From the NCBI RefSeq assembly GCF_002105755.1, contig NZ_CP020821.1:3224001-3288000 (forward strand): 64,000 bases of DNA, read 5' to 3'. The position numbers and the translations under genes were made by a program. The notes below the pieces were generated by a model. It was not told where the DNA came from and made no database searches. It saw nothing but the letters and a program-made list of their open reading frames with translations. This document shows positions 7,152 through 16,794 of the stretch, in pieces; position 1 is the first letter of the stretch; the number at the start of each line of letters is the position of its first letter. The stretch comes from Mycobacterium colombiense CECT 3035. Lineage in GTDB: Bacteria; Actinomycetota; Actinomycetes; Mycobacteriales; Mycobacteriaceae.

Positions 7152-8969
7152 TCAGGTGGGCAGCATGTCCTTCCACGTCTTGGGCGCCTTCGGAGCGACG
7201 AGATCCGACTGCTGGTACAACTTCCCGTCCGGACCGACGTAACGACCGGTACGCGGATCGTACTTCGCCACCGCGACCGACGGCGCGGGCTTAGATGCGT
7301 TGGCTCCGAACGAGCTTGGCGCGGCCTGGGGTCCAACGCCCTCGGGTGTGTCGGCCGGTGCCGGCTCGGCCGGTCCGGGACCGGACGGTGCGGAGTCGGC
7401 CGGTGCGGGCCCGGCTGGCGCCGGTCCGGGAGGAAGGAACTGGGCTAAGGGCAGTGCCGGCGGTGCGGCCGGCGGCTGCGGCAGTTCACCCGCCGCAGGG
7501 ACGTCGAGTGGCGCTATGGGCGGAAGGTCCGCCGACATTCTCGACATCGGCGCCAGCGCCGGTCCCGATGACGGCACCGGCGGAACGGCGGCTCCCACCG
7601 TGCCCGGTGGCGGATTTTCTCCCCGGGGCCCCGCGGGAGCGCCGCGCGGCACCGCGCCCGGCGGCAGGGGCGTTCCCTCGACCGGGCCAAAGATCCTGTC
7701 ATTGGTGGTGATCCGGTCATCGGGCGGGACACCCTGGGCTATCAGGTTCGGATCCAACGGATAGGGACCGGTGGTGTGCTGGCGCATCGCCAGCGGCATG
7801 TACGGCTTGTCGCTGTTGCAGATTTCGACCGTCGGCGCGCGCTTACCCGGGTGACCCATGCAGGGATAGTTCCGGGCACCGCGCACCGCAATCGGTGAAT
7901 CCTGCGGGAGTTTGCAATACAACCCGTCCGGTGTGTCGATGTCGGTGAGGTCGTCCGGGGATCGCCACGTGTTGGGTGGCATGAAGCCGACCGTGCAGAT
8001 AGGCGGATCGTCGACCGTGGCCGCGAAGTCGCCGTAAGCCCTACCGTCGGGGTGGTTTTCACCCGTGGCCGCCTGCTCGATGGCAACCCCCGACGGCAGC
8101 AACACCAGCAGCTGCTCGATCGACGGGTGGTAGGTGACCCCGATCTGCCCGATGGTGGTCAGGTTGGCGAGCAGCACCGGCAGGGTCGGTTTGATCTGAT
8201 CCAGAAGCCGTGATGCTTCGTTCGCGGCGTCAGGGCCCTGCTCCAGGATGGTGCGGAAATGAGAGTCGTTGTTCACCAACGTGTCCGAGATGCCGGCGAA
8301 GCTATGCGCCCACGTTCTGATCGAATCGGTGGTGCGCGCCTGGGTATCCAGCAATGGTCCGCTGTCTTCGGTGAGGGCTCGGGTGCGATCGACGACCCCG
8401 TTGGCGTCGCGGGACAACGTCTTCGAGGAATCGATCAGTGACCCCAGGTCGTAACCGGTGCCGTTGAAGCCCTGGAAGGATTCGTCAAGCAATTGGCCCA
8501 GTTTGGTCTTCGGGATGCTTTGGACCAAGGCATTGAGCTGCTCGAGCATTGGGGCGACGGGCTGGGGAATCGTCGTGTCGCGCGCCGCGATTACCGATCC
8601 GTCGTGCAGGTACGGCGGCGAATTCGTCTTGGGCCGCAGGTCGACGTACTGCTCACCCACCGCAGAGACACTGAGCACCTCCGCCGTCAGGTCCGCGGGG
8701 ACCTTGGGTGAAGTGCTCAGCGACAGCGTCGCTTTCGCGCCGGTCGGCGTCAAACCCACCGAGGTGACCTTGCCGAGTTGAACACCACGGTAGGTCACGT
8801 TGGAAAACCGGTACAGGCCGCCGGTCGCGGGCAGCTCCAGGGTCACCGTCATCCGGCCTATGCCCAGGAGGGTCGGCGCTTGGATGTAGAAGAGGACCAT
8901 CGCGATCACGCCAATGGTTCCGGCGATCGCGAAAACCGCAAGCTGGATCCGAACGAAGCGCGTCAGCAT
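7152..8969 (-). CDS. mceF: Mce family protein MceF
   Basis: A 605-residue substrate-binding subunit of the Mce lipid transporter. It has an N-terminal signal anchor (about 8-30), the MlaD/Mce domain (about 38-115, with YRGVQLGKVTSVGL and GEQYVDLRP), an alpha-helical DUF3407-type region, and a Pro/Ala/Gly-rich tail over the last 150 residues with PAP/PGP repeats. It is the last gene of the operon; its ATG follows the mceE stop with no gap. Mce subunits form a hexameric tube across the periplasm that shuttles hydrophobic molecules. The long tail and terminal position fit MceF. The operon number (mce1 to mce9) cannot be decided here. Confidence 0.93.
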   Translation of the reverse strand: MLTRFVRIQLAVFAIAGTIGVIAMVLFYIQAPTLLGIGRMTVTLELPATGGLYRFSNVTYRGVQLGKVTSVGLTPTGAKATLSLSTSPKVPADLTAEVLSVSAVGEQYVDLRPKTNSPPYLHDGSVIAARDTTIPQPVAPMLEQLNALVQSIPKTKLGQLLDESFQGFNGTGYDLGSLIDSSKTLSRDANGVVDRTRALTEDSGPLLDTQARTTDSIRTWAHSFAGISDTLVNNDSHFRTILEQGPDAANEASRLLDQIKPTLPVLLANLTTIGQIGVTYHPSIEQLLVLLPSGVAIEQAATGENHPDGRAYGDFAATVDDPPICTVGFMPPNTWRSPDDLTDIDTPDGLYCKLPQDSPIAVRGARNYPCMGHPGKRAPTVEICNSDKPYMPLAMRQHTTGPYPLDPNLIAQGVPPDDRITTNDRIFGPVEGTPLPPGAVPRGAPAGPRGENPPPGTVGAAVPPVPSSGPALAPMSRMSADLPPIAPLDVPAAGELPQPPAAPPALPLAQFLPPGPAPAGPAPADSAPSGPGPAEPAPADTPEGVGPQAAPSSFGANASKPAPSVAVAKYDPRTGRYVGPDGKLYQQSDLVAPKAPKTWKDMLPT

Positions 8970-10292
8970 CTATCCACCCGCTCCCGTCGAAGGCGCCTCG
9001 GCGGGCGCCGGCGATTGACCAAGACCGGCGTCGGGCGCCGGCGCCGCACCGGGCGGAGGCCCGGGCAACGGGGCCGCGCTCGGCGCAGGCCCGGGCAGTG
9101 GTCCATAGTTCCCCGGTCCCGGTGCCGGCACCGCACCCGGCGGTGGTGCGGGCAGCGGCAACGCGTTGGGATCGATCCACGGCGGTCGCAGCGGGTTGTG
9201 CAAGGGATCGAGCGTGTAATTCAGGCGATACGGGTCCCCGGGCACCGGTGGTACGGGCATATCCAGCTGACCCCAGTGGGTTCCCAGCATCAGGCCCTTC
9301 TTGAGCCGCGGAATCGTCAGGTCGAAATCGAAATGCAGGTTGAAGAAGTCGCCTCGGACCGCTCGGTCGACGAAGTTCTGGGTGAACGGGAACACGAACG
9401 AATATGCAATCGCCGCGCCGAGCTCCGGTCCGACATCGGCAAGCGCCTTGATGGTCGGCTCCAGGTTTTTCAGGTTCTGGACCAGGTCGGCCTGGGAGTC
9501 GTTGACCAGCCGGGTGGCGGTGTTGCTGAACTTGCGCAGGTGGTCCAGGGCGGCCGTCAGACGCGGCCGCTCCTTGACCAACACCTCGAGCGCCGGCGGT
9601 ATCTTGCGCAGCGCGTCGGTGATGACATCGCGCTGGTTGGCGAACGTGCCGGCAAGGCGATTCAGCGCCTGGATGGAGGCGACGAGGTCGTCGCGCTGGT
9701 CGTCCAGCGTGCCCACGAACGTGTCCAGGCGGGTGATCAGATCGCGCACCGCACCCTCGCGCCCGGACAGGGCGGCCGAGAAATTGTGGATGACCTCCCC
9801 GATCTGTCCCAGTCCACCGCCGTTGACCACCGCGCCCAACGACGACAGCGTCTGCTCGGTCGACGGGTAGGCCGATGACCGGCTGAGCGGGATGGTGGCG
9901 CCCGGCTGCAGCCGTCCGCTGCCCTGCTGGCCCAGCGGGGTATTGAGCTCCACATGCATCGAGCCCAGCAGGCTGGTCTGACCGACGGTGGCTACCACGT
10001 TGGCCGGCACCACCACGTCGCGCTTGACCGAGATCTCGACGTCGGCGTGCCAGCCCTGCACCCTCATCGCACCGACACTGCCGACGACGACATCGTCGAT
10101 CATCACCGGCGAATTCGACTCCATCGTACCGACATTCGGGAGTTCGACGTGGTAGATGTTGGCCCCCGGCCCGCGGCCGACCGCACCCGGCAGCGGTAGC
10201 GAGTTGAGGCCGTGGAACGCGCATCCCGTCGCCGTCACCACCACGCAACAGCCGGTGGCGAATACTCGCTTAGCCGCAACCCGGGCGTTCAT
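8970..10292 (-). CDS. mceE: Mce family lipoprotein MceE
   Basis: A 440-residue protein with a signal sequence and lipobox-like TATGC (Cys24), expected to be lipidated, as is usual for MceE (LprK/LprN class). The Mce domain covers about residues 45-125 (VELPNVGTMESNSPVMIDDVVVGSVG, split here by family convention at the conserved Gly). A long helical region follows, then a Pro/Gly/Ala-rich tail (about 375-440) like that of MceF. The ATG overlaps the mceD stop by 4 bases (10289-10292). Confidence 0.93.
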   Translation of the reverse strand: MNARVAAKRVFATGCCVVVTATGCAFHGLNSLPLPGAVGRGPGANIYHVELPNVGTMESNSPVMIDDVVVGSVGAMRVQGWHADVEISVKRDVVVPANVVATVGQTSLLGSMHVELNTPLGQQGSGRLQPGATIPLSRSSAYPSTEQTLSSLGAVVNGGGLGQIGEVIHNFSAALSGREGAVRDLITRLDTFVGTLDDQRDDLVASIQALNRLAGTFANQRDVITDALRKIPPALEVLVKERPRLTAALDHLRKFSNTATRLVNDSQADLVQNLKNLEPTIKALADVGPELGAAIAYSFVFPFTQNFVDRAVRGDFFNLHFDFDLTIPRLKKGLMLGTHWGQLDMPVPPVPGDPYRLNYTLDPLHNPLRPPWIDPNALPLPAPPPGAVPAPGPGNYGPLPGPAPSAAPLPGPPPGAAPAPDAGLGQSPAPAEAPSTGAGG

Positions 10293-11707
10293 TGCTGTGG
10301 CCCTTCGTCTGGCAGCAGCATGCCCGAGACGGTCGGCGCGGGTGGTGGCGGAGCCGGTGTCGACGGCGGTGGCGGCAGCGGCATCGCCGCGCCCGGTATC
10401 CGTTCTGGCGGCACCGCCCCCGGCGGTCCCACCGGATCACCCGGCAGGCCGGTGTAGGCCGACACCGCGGGCGGGATTTCGGGGGCTGCGGGTTTCGGGC
10501 CCTCGCCGCCGGGCGCCAGGCGCGGCTCGGTGTAGAGGACCCTGGCCGGGTCAATCGACTTGGAAATGAACGGGTTGATGGGAATCGGCGAGTTATTCCA
10601 GCTGGTCTGCCGCAATCCGGGTCCGAGGAACAGGGAGCACAGCTTCCCCGATTCGACCGCGGTGATGTTCTCGATGGCGCCGATTTGCGTGCAGCCCGGT
10701 ACGGACAGCAGAACCTGACCGCCCCACGTGGGATTCGACATGTTCATGAGCCCGAACCCGCCGACGATGGTTCCGGTGTCGGCGTTGTAGTCGTTGAAGA
10801 AGTTGCCGAACGCGTTCGGCGCCGCGTGCAGGATGTTTTCCAGTGCCATGTGGTGATCGACCAGGTTCTGCGTGACGTCGGCCAACCGGGCGATCTGTTC
10901 GCTGGTCTGGTTGCGAGTCCCGGCGATGAACCGTTGCACCTCGCCGACCGCCGTCGACAGATCGGTCAGCGCGGCGTCCAGGTCGGATTTGCTGTCGTTG
11001 ACCACGCTGGTGAGCGTGGCGAGTCGACCGTTGAACTGCTCGATCTGCACGTTGCTGTCGCGCAGCGCGCCGACGAAGGTCTGCAGGTTTTTGATGATGT
11101 CGACGATGTTGCCACTGCCGTTGGCGAGGATCCGGCCCACGCCCGACAATTGACTGAGTGTTTGCCGCAGCTTGTCGCCGTTGCCGTCGAGGGCGTTGGC
11201 GGCGCTGTCGATGAACCGGCCCACCGACGTGCCCGACACCCCGCTCTTGGGTCCCAAATCCGTTGCCAGCCGCATCAACTGGGTTTTGACCTCGTCCCAC
11301 TCGACCGGCACCGCGGTGCGCTCAACCGGAATGACCGCCCCGTCGTGCAGGACCGGCCCACTGTCGCGGTAGGCCGGTGACAGCTGAACGTAACGGGCGG
11401 CCACCAGATTCGGGGCGACGATGACCGCCTTCGCGTCCGCCGGAATGCGAACGTCGCGGTCGACCTTCAGGACCATCTTGGCCTGCGTGCCCTGCGGCTG
11501 AATGGATTTGATGCTGCCGACCTTGACACCCGATACCCGCACCTCGTCATGGGGATAGATCGCGGTGGCGGTGGTGAAATAGGCGGTGATCGTCCGTGGC
11601 CCGTAGAACGTGTTGCGGATGACCATGGCGGCGCCCGCAACGATCAGCCCGACCAGGACGACCGCCGTCACGGCCGTCAGCCGTTTGCGCGGAATCCGGG
11701 AGGTCAT
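10289..11707 (-). CDS. mceD: Mce family protein MceD
   Basis: A 472-residue Mce subunit with a signal anchor after the basic MTSRIPRKR. The Mce domain (about 38-120) includes DEVRVSGVKVGSIKSIQPQG and ARYVQLSPAY. A helical region follows, then a Pro-rich C-terminus of about 80 residues. The ATG at 11707 is chosen because it overlaps the mceC stop (ATGA, 11704-11707). A longer reading from 11845 would run through the mceC 3' end and is not supported. It acts in the periplasmic Mce channel. Confidence 0.93.
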   Translation of the reverse strand: MTSRIPRKRLTAVTAVVLVGLIVAGAAMVIRNTFYGPRTITAYFTTATAIYPHDEVRVSGVKVGSIKSIQPQGTQAKMVLKVDRDVRIPADAKAVIVAPNLVAARYVQLSPAYRDSGPVLHDGAVIPVERTAVPVEWDEVKTQLMRLATDLGPKSGVSGTSVGRFIDSAANALDGNGDKLRQTLSQLSGVGRILANGSGNIVDIIKNLQTFVGALRDSNVQIEQFNGRLATLTSVVNDSKSDLDAALTDLSTAVGEVQRFIAGTRNQTSEQIARLADVTQNLVDHHMALENILHAAPNAFGNFFNDYNADTGTIVGGFGLMNMSNPTWGGQVLLSVPGCTQIGAIENITAVESGKLCSLFLGPGLRQTSWNNSPIPINPFISKSIDPARVLYTEPRLAPGGEGPKPAAPEIPPAVSAYTGLPGDPVGPPGAVPPERIPGAAMPLPPPPSTPAPPPPAPTVSGMLLPDEGPQQ

Positions 11708-12822
11708 TGCGATCCTCCGATCCGTCCGCCCAATGTGCAGCCAGGGCACTGTGGAATCGAGTTGTACGGCCAGGGAGTCAGCGCCCGAGGCACCGGCGAC
11801 GGGAAGCCGGGACCCTTGGAGGTGTCGAAGGTGCGGAAACCCCACAGGTAGTCGAACAACTCCTGGAAGAGTTGCGGGATAAGGAAGTTCGGGGCGAACG
11901 CCTGGTAGGCGTACATACCGGAGATGGCCTCGCCGACCGTGATCTGGAATTTGGCGAGACCCGGCAGCGCCTTGCCGATGTTGTCGCGGTTCTTCTCCAG
12001 CACCCCGAGGACCCTGTTCAGCCGCTCCAGCGTCGGCGCCAAGGTGGCTTCATTGTCGTGCACCAAGGCCGTCAGCTGCTTGGCCACCACCGAGGTGTTG
12101 GCCAGTAGGTCCACGATCTCTTGCCGGCGTGCGACCAGCACTTGGAGCAGAGAATCGGAGTTGAGGATGAGCTTGTTGACCTGCATGCTGCGTTCGGAAA
12201 GTATCCCGGTGACGTCGCCGGCGCTCTTGAACAACTCGCCCAGATTCTTGTTGCGGCTGTTGAGGGTTCGCGATAACCGGGTGAGAGCGTCGAACGCCGG
12301 GCCCATTTGGGGGGCGATCTGATCGAGCGTGGCCGCCAGCGTGTCCAACGACTGATTCAGCGCCGTGGTGTTGGTGCCGGCCGTGTCCGACGTCAGGTCA
12401 CTGACCGCTTCCGTCAGCGAGTAAGGCGAAGACGTGCGCGAGACGGGTATCAGAGTCATCGGGTGCATCGTGCCGCTGCCGGCGGACTCCACCGTCAGCA
12501 TCCGCTCGCCCAGCAGCGTGCCGGTGCGGATGTGCGCGGAAGTCTCCGAGCCGAGCAGGATGTTGCCCTTCATCGCGAACGTCACCAGAGCATCGCCGTG
12601 GCTCAGCTTCACATCCGACACGGTGCCGACCTTCATCCCCGACACAACTACGGGGTTGCCCACCATGAGACCGCCGGCTTCGGTGAACAGCGCCTGATAG
12701 CGGACCATCGTCGCCCATGCGATGAATCGGTCGGGCGACAGACCGACCAGGATGACCATCACCGCCAGGACGACGCCGATGAGTCCGGCCTTGACCAGAC
12801 CAACTCCGCGATACTTGAGCAT
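11704..12822 (-). CDS. mceC: Mce family protein MceC
   Basis: A 372-residue Mce subunit that starts MLKYRGVGLVK, with an N-terminal anchor helix (about 10-30), the Mce domain (about 40-118, NPVVVSGMKVGTVSDVKLSHG and GERMLTVESAG) and a long helical region. The ATG at 12822 shares one base with the mceB stop (TAATG); a GTG at 12837 would add five residues. The C-terminus is short compared with MceD, MceE and MceF. Two Cys near the end (CPGC) could form a disulfide. Confidence 0.92.
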   Translation of the reverse strand: MLKYRGVGLVKAGLIGVVLAVMVILVGLSPDRFIAWATMVRYQALFTEAGGLMVGNPVVVSGMKVGTVSDVKLSHGDALVTFAMKGNILLGSETSAHIRTGTLLGERMLTVESAGSGTMHPMTLIPVSRTSSPYSLTEAVSDLTSDTAGTNTTALNQSLDTLAATLDQIAPQMGPAFDALTRLSRTLNSRNKNLGELFKSAGDVTGILSERSMQVNKLILNSDSLLQVLVARRQEIVDLLANTSVVAKQLTALVHDNEATLAPTLERLNRVLGVLEKNRDNIGKALPGLAKFQITVGEAISGMYAYQAFAPNFLIPQLFQELFDYLWGFRTFDTSKGPGFPSPVPRALTPWPYNSIPQCPGCTLGGRIGGSQ

Positions 12823-13844
12823 TAGGGTTCCGTGCACCTTCCTGCATCTGACCTGAAGATGTTGGCGCGCACGGTCTTTCCATTGAGATCCGTGCCACGA
12901 AGACCGAACTGGCAGATGTAGTACGGGATGGTCGCGCCGTTCACGCCGAGTCGGACCAGCTTGCGGTAGTTCTGCGGCGCCTTGACGAGCGCGGCGTCGA
13001 GGCGGTCCTTGTCGCCGTCGAGGAGCGGCGCCAGCCGGTTCAACTGGGCTATGGTGCCGGACAGCGGCGGGCGTGCCTCGGCCAGCAGATCCGCCAGCGA
13101 GGCGGTCCCCTTGTCCAGGGCGTCGATGGCGGACCCGATCGTGTCGCGGTCACCCGACAGGCCGCTGACAAGCTGCTCGAGACGATCGATCGCGCCGGAG
13201 AACTGTTTGCCGTCCTTGGCAACCGTGCCGATCACGATGTTGAGGTTGTCGATCAGTTGCTGCACCGTTTGGTCGTTGTCGGCCAAGGCATTTGAAAACG
13301 ACGTCGTCTTGGAGAACAGCGACTCGAGAGTTCCGCCTTGCCCCTGGAAGACCTGCAACAACCCAGAGGTCAGCTCGTTGACATCGCGCGCATTCAGGCC
13401 CTGGGTAACGGGCTTCAGCCCACCGAGCAGCAGATCGAGGTCGAGCGCCGGCGCGGTGCGGCTGACCGGAATCTGAGCGCCGGCCGGCAGCCGCTTGGGC
13501 GAGCCCGGACCGTCGACGAGTTCGAGGTAGCGATCGCCCACCAGGTTGAGGTAGCGGACCGCCGCCCTGCTGCCCTCGGTGAGGACGACGTTGCGGTCGG
13601 CGTCGAACTTCACCACGACTTTCTTATCCGACTGCAGCGCAACACTATTGACCGTGCCCACCCGGATGCCGGCGACCCGCACCGACTGGCCCGCCTTGAG
13701 ACGCGACACGTCGGTGAAGACCGCCGAATACTCGGTCGTCGAACCCGTCCGGTACTGGCCGAAGATGAAAAACAGGAAGGCGGTCAGCATCGCCATCACG
13801 ACCACGAAGATGCCGAACTTGACCAGCGTTGCGCGCGTTCTCAT
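12822..13844 (-). CDS. mceB: Mce family protein MceB
   Basis: A 340-residue Mce subunit with a signal anchor (VKFGIFVVVMAMLTAFLFF), the Mce domain (about 35-115, GQSVRVAGIRVGTVNSVAL and GDRYLELVDGPG) and a helical domain ending in a short Cys-containing tail. The ATG at 13844 overlaps the mceA stop by 4 bases, which decides the start. Length and lack of a Pro-rich tail match MceB proteins. Confidence 0.93.
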   Translation of the reverse strand: MRTRATLVKFGIFVVVMAMLTAFLFFIFGQYRTGSTTEYSAVFTDVSRLKAGQSVRVAGIRVGTVNSVALQSDKKVVVKFDADRNVVLTEGSRAAVRYLNLVGDRYLELVDGPGSPKRLPAGAQIPVSRTAPALDLDLLLGGLKPVTQGLNARDVNELTSGLLQVFQGQGGTLESLFSKTTSFSNALADNDQTVQQLIDNLNIVIGTVAKDGKQFSGAIDRLEQLVSGLSGDRDTIGSAIDALDKGTASLADLLAEARPPLSGTIAQLNRLAPLLDGDKDRLDAALVKAPQNYRKLVRLGVNGATIPYYICQFGLRGTDLNGKTVRANIFRSDAGRCTEP

Positions 13845-15103
13845 CCGGGTTGTCCGATCTGCGCGGAGTTTCTTGGCGGGCCGGCGATCGGCCCGTATAA
13901 CAGCTGTTTGAGGAGATCGGAGTTGATCAGCAGCTGCGGGTTTCCGTATCCCACCGGGTTGGCGCCGGTATCGGCAATCAGCTGCGGTGGGGCCGTGTTG
14001 AACGGCAGATGCGGCAGACCCACGCATTGCGGGCCACCCGTGGCAGCGACCTTGGGCAGGTTCGTCGGGTACCGGTAGCGTTCGGCGCCCCAGGTGAGAC
14101 TCGCCGAGATGTTGATGCTCGGTTCCGACAACGGCGCCCCGTGCGTCATCTGTACGAGCCCCCCGAAAGCGCAGGTGAGGGCCGGGTTGTACTCGTTGGT
14201 CAGGTCGGTGGTCGGCACCAGCAGATGCAGCGCATTCGTCAGCGGTTGGCGGTTCGCCGACAAGACGTCGTTACCGATGTCGGCCAGGCCGATCGCGCTG
14301 ATCAGCAACGCATCCAGGTTGTGCTGCTCCTCGACGATCGTCTTGCTGATCCGGGTCGCGTTGGCCGCGGTCTTCACCAGATCGGGTGCCGCGTCGGCGT
14401 AGGCGTTGGACACCGCCGGCAAGACCGCGAGGTCGTGGCGGAACGCGGGCAGGCTCGGCTCCAGCTTGGCCAGGAACGAATCCAGGTCGCTCAGTGACTG
14501 GCCGAGCTGCGGGCCCCGCCCGCTGAACGCCTGTGCCAGCGCACCCAGCGACTCGTTGAGCTTCGGCGGGTCGATGTGGCTCAGGACCGACACCAATTGC
14601 TGGAACACCGTGTTGATTTCGACCATGACGTGCTGGCCCTGCAGCGTCTGGCCGGCGCGCAGCCGCTGCGCCGAGGGCTGGTCGGGTGGTACGAGCTCGA
14701 CGGACTTCGCGCCGAAGACCGTCGATGACGCGATGTTGACGAGCACGTTGCCGGGGATGAAGTGCATCTGCGACGGGTCCATCGCCAGGTGAATGGCCGC
14801 CTCGCCGTTGGGCAGTGGCTCGATCGAGGAGACCTTGCCCACCTGCACGCCGCGCAGCTTGACCTTGGCGTCAGGGTTCATGACCAGCCCGGCGCGCTGC
14901 GAGATGACGGTCACCGGCACGGTTTCGGTGAAGGAGCCCTGGAACAGACCCACCGCCACGGCGAAGATCAGTCCGATGATGAGGACGGTGGCCAGTCCGA
15001 GCAACGGCGGCAGGTAATTCCGCCCGGCCGGCGGCCGCGCATGGCCGGTGCCCGCCGGTCGGCCCGCGACCGCGCCACGACCCGCTGGAACGTTCTGTGT
15101 CAT
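13841..15103 (-). CDS. mceA: Mce family protein MceA
   Basis: A 420-residue first Mce subunit. A Gly/Pro/Arg-rich cytoplasmic N-terminus of about 30 residues precedes a strong membrane anchor (about 32-55). The Mce domain (about 60-140) has DAKVKLRGVQVGKVSSIEPL and GAKSVELVPPD. A long helical segment and a C-terminal domain with two Cys (TCAFGG, QCVGL) follow. A strong ribosome site (GGAGGTGAAACAGCA) precedes the ATG at 15103, so mceA also has good independent initiation in the operon. Confidence 0.94.
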   Translation of the reverse strand: MTQNVPAGRGAVAGRPAGTGHARPPAGRNYLPPLLGLATVLIIGLIFAVAVGLFQGSFTETVPVTVISQRAGLVMNPDAKVKLRGVQVGKVSSIEPLPNGEAAIHLAMDPSQMHFIPGNVLVNIASSTVFGAKSVELVPPDQPSAQRLRAGQTLQGQHVMVEINTVFQQLVSVLSHIDPPKLNESLGALAQAFSGRGPQLGQSLSDLDSFLAKLEPSLPAFRHDLAVLPAVSNAYADAAPDLVKTAANATRISKTIVEEQHNLDALLISAIGLADIGNDVLSANRQPLTNALHLLVPTTDLTNEYNPALTCAFGGLVQMTHGAPLSEPSINISASLTWGAERYRYPTNLPKVAATGGPQCVGLPHLPFNTAPPQLIADTGANPVGYGNPQLLINSDLLKQLLYGPIAGPPRNSAQIGQPG

Positions 15104-15122
15104 TGCTGTTTCACCTCCTCTG

Positions 15123-15968
15123 CTAACCGGACAGGTTGAAGTTGCCGTTCGTACCGTAAATAGAAAGCGAGACCAACAGCGTCACGGACACTACGACGAT
15201 CAGCGAGGTGCGCACCGCGTTGCCGGTCGCGTTGCCGACGCCGGCCGGCCCGCCCGAAGCGAAATAGCCGTAGTAGGTATGGATCAGCAGGATGGTGAGC
15301 GCCATCAGGATGGCCTGCAGGAACGACCACAACAAGTCGATCGGGTTCAGGAACGTGTTGAAGTAGTGCTGGTACAGGCCCTGCGACTGTCCGAGCAGGA
15401 ACGTCGTGGTGAACTGACTGGCGACGAACGACAGGATCACGGCGATGCTGTACAACGGCGTGATAGCCATCATTCCCGCCAGGATCCTGGTGCTCACCAA
15501 GTAGGCAACGGGCCGAATCGCCATGCTCTCCAACGCATCGACTTCTTCGTTGATCCGCATGGCACCCAGCTGAGCGGTCACCCCGGCGCCGAAGGTGGCC
15601 GCCAGGCCGATCCCGGCGACCACCGGCGCCGCGATACGCACGTTGATGAACGCGGACAGGAAGCCCGTCAGCGCCTCGATGCCGATGTTGCCCAGCGAGG
15701 TGTAACCCTGAATGGCCAGCGTGCCGCCGGCCGCCAGCGTCAGGAAGCCGACGATCACGACGGTCCCGCCGATCATCGCCAAAGTGCCCGCGCCCATGCT
15801 GATCTCGGCGATCAGCCGAATGACTTCGCGCCGGTAATGGGTGGCCGCGAAGGGGACCCCGGCGAGCGCCTTGCCGTAAAACAGGCTGTGGTCGCCGATC
15901 CGCCCGAAGAAGGCGACCGGCCTTTCGAGTTGGCGGGTTAATCGCGGATATGCAGCCCTCAGCGCCAT
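15123..15968 (-). CDS. yrbEB: Mce transporter permease YrbEB
   Basis: A 281-residue integral membrane permease of the MlaE/YrbE family. The conserved cytoplasmic signature GAMRINEEVDALESMAIRPVAY is present at about residues 143-164, with five to six helices around it. YrbEB pairs with YrbEA as the ABC-type permease dimer under the Mce tube, driven by an ATPase (MceG/Mkl) encoded elsewhere in mycobacterial genomes; no ATPase is in this window. It is 7 bases downstream of yrbEA and 19 bases upstream of mceA. Confidence 0.95.
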   Translation of the reverse strand: MALRAAYPRLTRQLERPVAFFGRIGDHSLFYGKALAGVPFAATHYRREVIRLIAEISMGAGTLAMIGGTVVIVGFLTLAAGGTLAIQGYTSLGNIGIEALTGFLSAFINVRIAAPVVAGIGLAATFGAGVTAQLGAMRINEEVDALESMAIRPVAYLVSTRILAGMMAITPLYSIAVILSFVASQFTTTFLLGQSQGLYQHYFNTFLNPIDLLWSFLQAILMALTILLIHTYYGYFASGGPAGVGNATGNAVRTSLIVVVSVTLLVSLSIYGTNGNFNLSG

Positions 15969-15975
15969 TGTTGCC

Positions 15976-16794
15976 CTACTTCGCCGTCATCTTGATGCCG
16001 ATCGCGGTGACGACCACGTTGACGACGAACAGGGACATGAAGGCATACACCACGGTTTCGTTCACCGCGTTGCCGACAGCCTTGGCGCCGCCGCCGGTGA
16101 TCGACAGGCCCCGATAGCAGGCGACCAGGCCCGCGATGAGGCCGAAGAGGGCTGCCTTCACGCAGGAGATGACCACCTCGGGCACGCCGGTCAGCAGGGT
16201 GATGCCCGCGGCGAAGGCACCGGGATTGACGTCTTGCACGAACACCGAAAAGACGTAGCCGCCAAGGACGCCGATGATGACCACGAGGCTGTTGAGCAGA
16301 AACGCGACCAACCCGGAGGCCAGCATGCGTGGTGTCACCAACCGCTGGATCGGGTTGATCCCCAGCACCTCCATCGCGTCGATCTCTTCGCGGATCGTTC
16401 GCGACCCGAGGTCTGCGCACATCGCCGTTGCGCCCGCGCCCGCCACGATCAAAACGGTGACCAGCGGACCGAGCTGGGTGACCGCACCGAACGCGGCACC
16501 CGCACCGGACAGATCCGCCGCGCCCAGTTCGCGCAAGAGGATGTTGAGCGTGAAACTGACCAGGACGGTGAACGGGATCGCCACCAACAAGGTTGGTGCC
16601 AGCGACACCCGCGCGACAAACCAGGACTGCTCCAAGAACTCCCGCCACTGGAACGGCCGGCGGAACAGGAACTTCACCGCGTCGGCCGACATCGCGAACA
16701 GGGCTCCGACGGCGTGCATCGGCCCCGAGAGGTCGAACTTCAGCTTGAGGGCGGGCAACCCCGTCGACCAGTGGTCAGCTCCCTTGGTTGCCAT
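15976..16794 (-). CDS. yrbEA: Mce transporter permease YrbEA
   Basis: A 272-residue MlaE/YrbE family permease and first gene of the mce operon. The family signature is seen as DLGSRTIREEIDAMEVLGIN followed by PIQRLVTPRMLA at about residues 130-160. Five or so membrane helices are predicted. The start ATG at 16794 has GGAAAGGGG about 12 bases upstream. The 394 bases before it contain no gene and presumably hold the operon promoter. Confidence 0.95.
   Translation of the reverse strand: MATKGADHWSTGLPALKLKFDLSGPMHAVGALFAMSADAVKFLFRRPFQWREFLEQSWFVARVSLAPTLLVAIPFTVLVSFTLNILLRELGAADLSGAGAAFGAVTQLGPLVTVLIVAGAGATAMCADLGSRTIREEIDAMEVLGINPIQRLVTPRMLASGLVAFLLNSLVVIIGVLGGYVFSVFVQDVNPGAFAAGITLLTGVPEVVISCVKAALFGLIAGLVACYRGLSITGGGAKAVGNAVNETVVYAFMSLFVVNVVVTAIGIKMTAK

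Noticed and set aside
7295..7700. Repetitive GC-rich stretch as a possible tandem repeat locus
   Set aside because: It encodes the Pro/Ala/Gly-rich tail of MceF. The repeats are irregular at base level and follow the amino acid pattern.
11707..11845. Extended N-terminus for MceD
   Set aside because: The added residues come from reading through the end of mceC in another frame; the ATGA overlap and the basic/hydrophobic anchor start at 11707.
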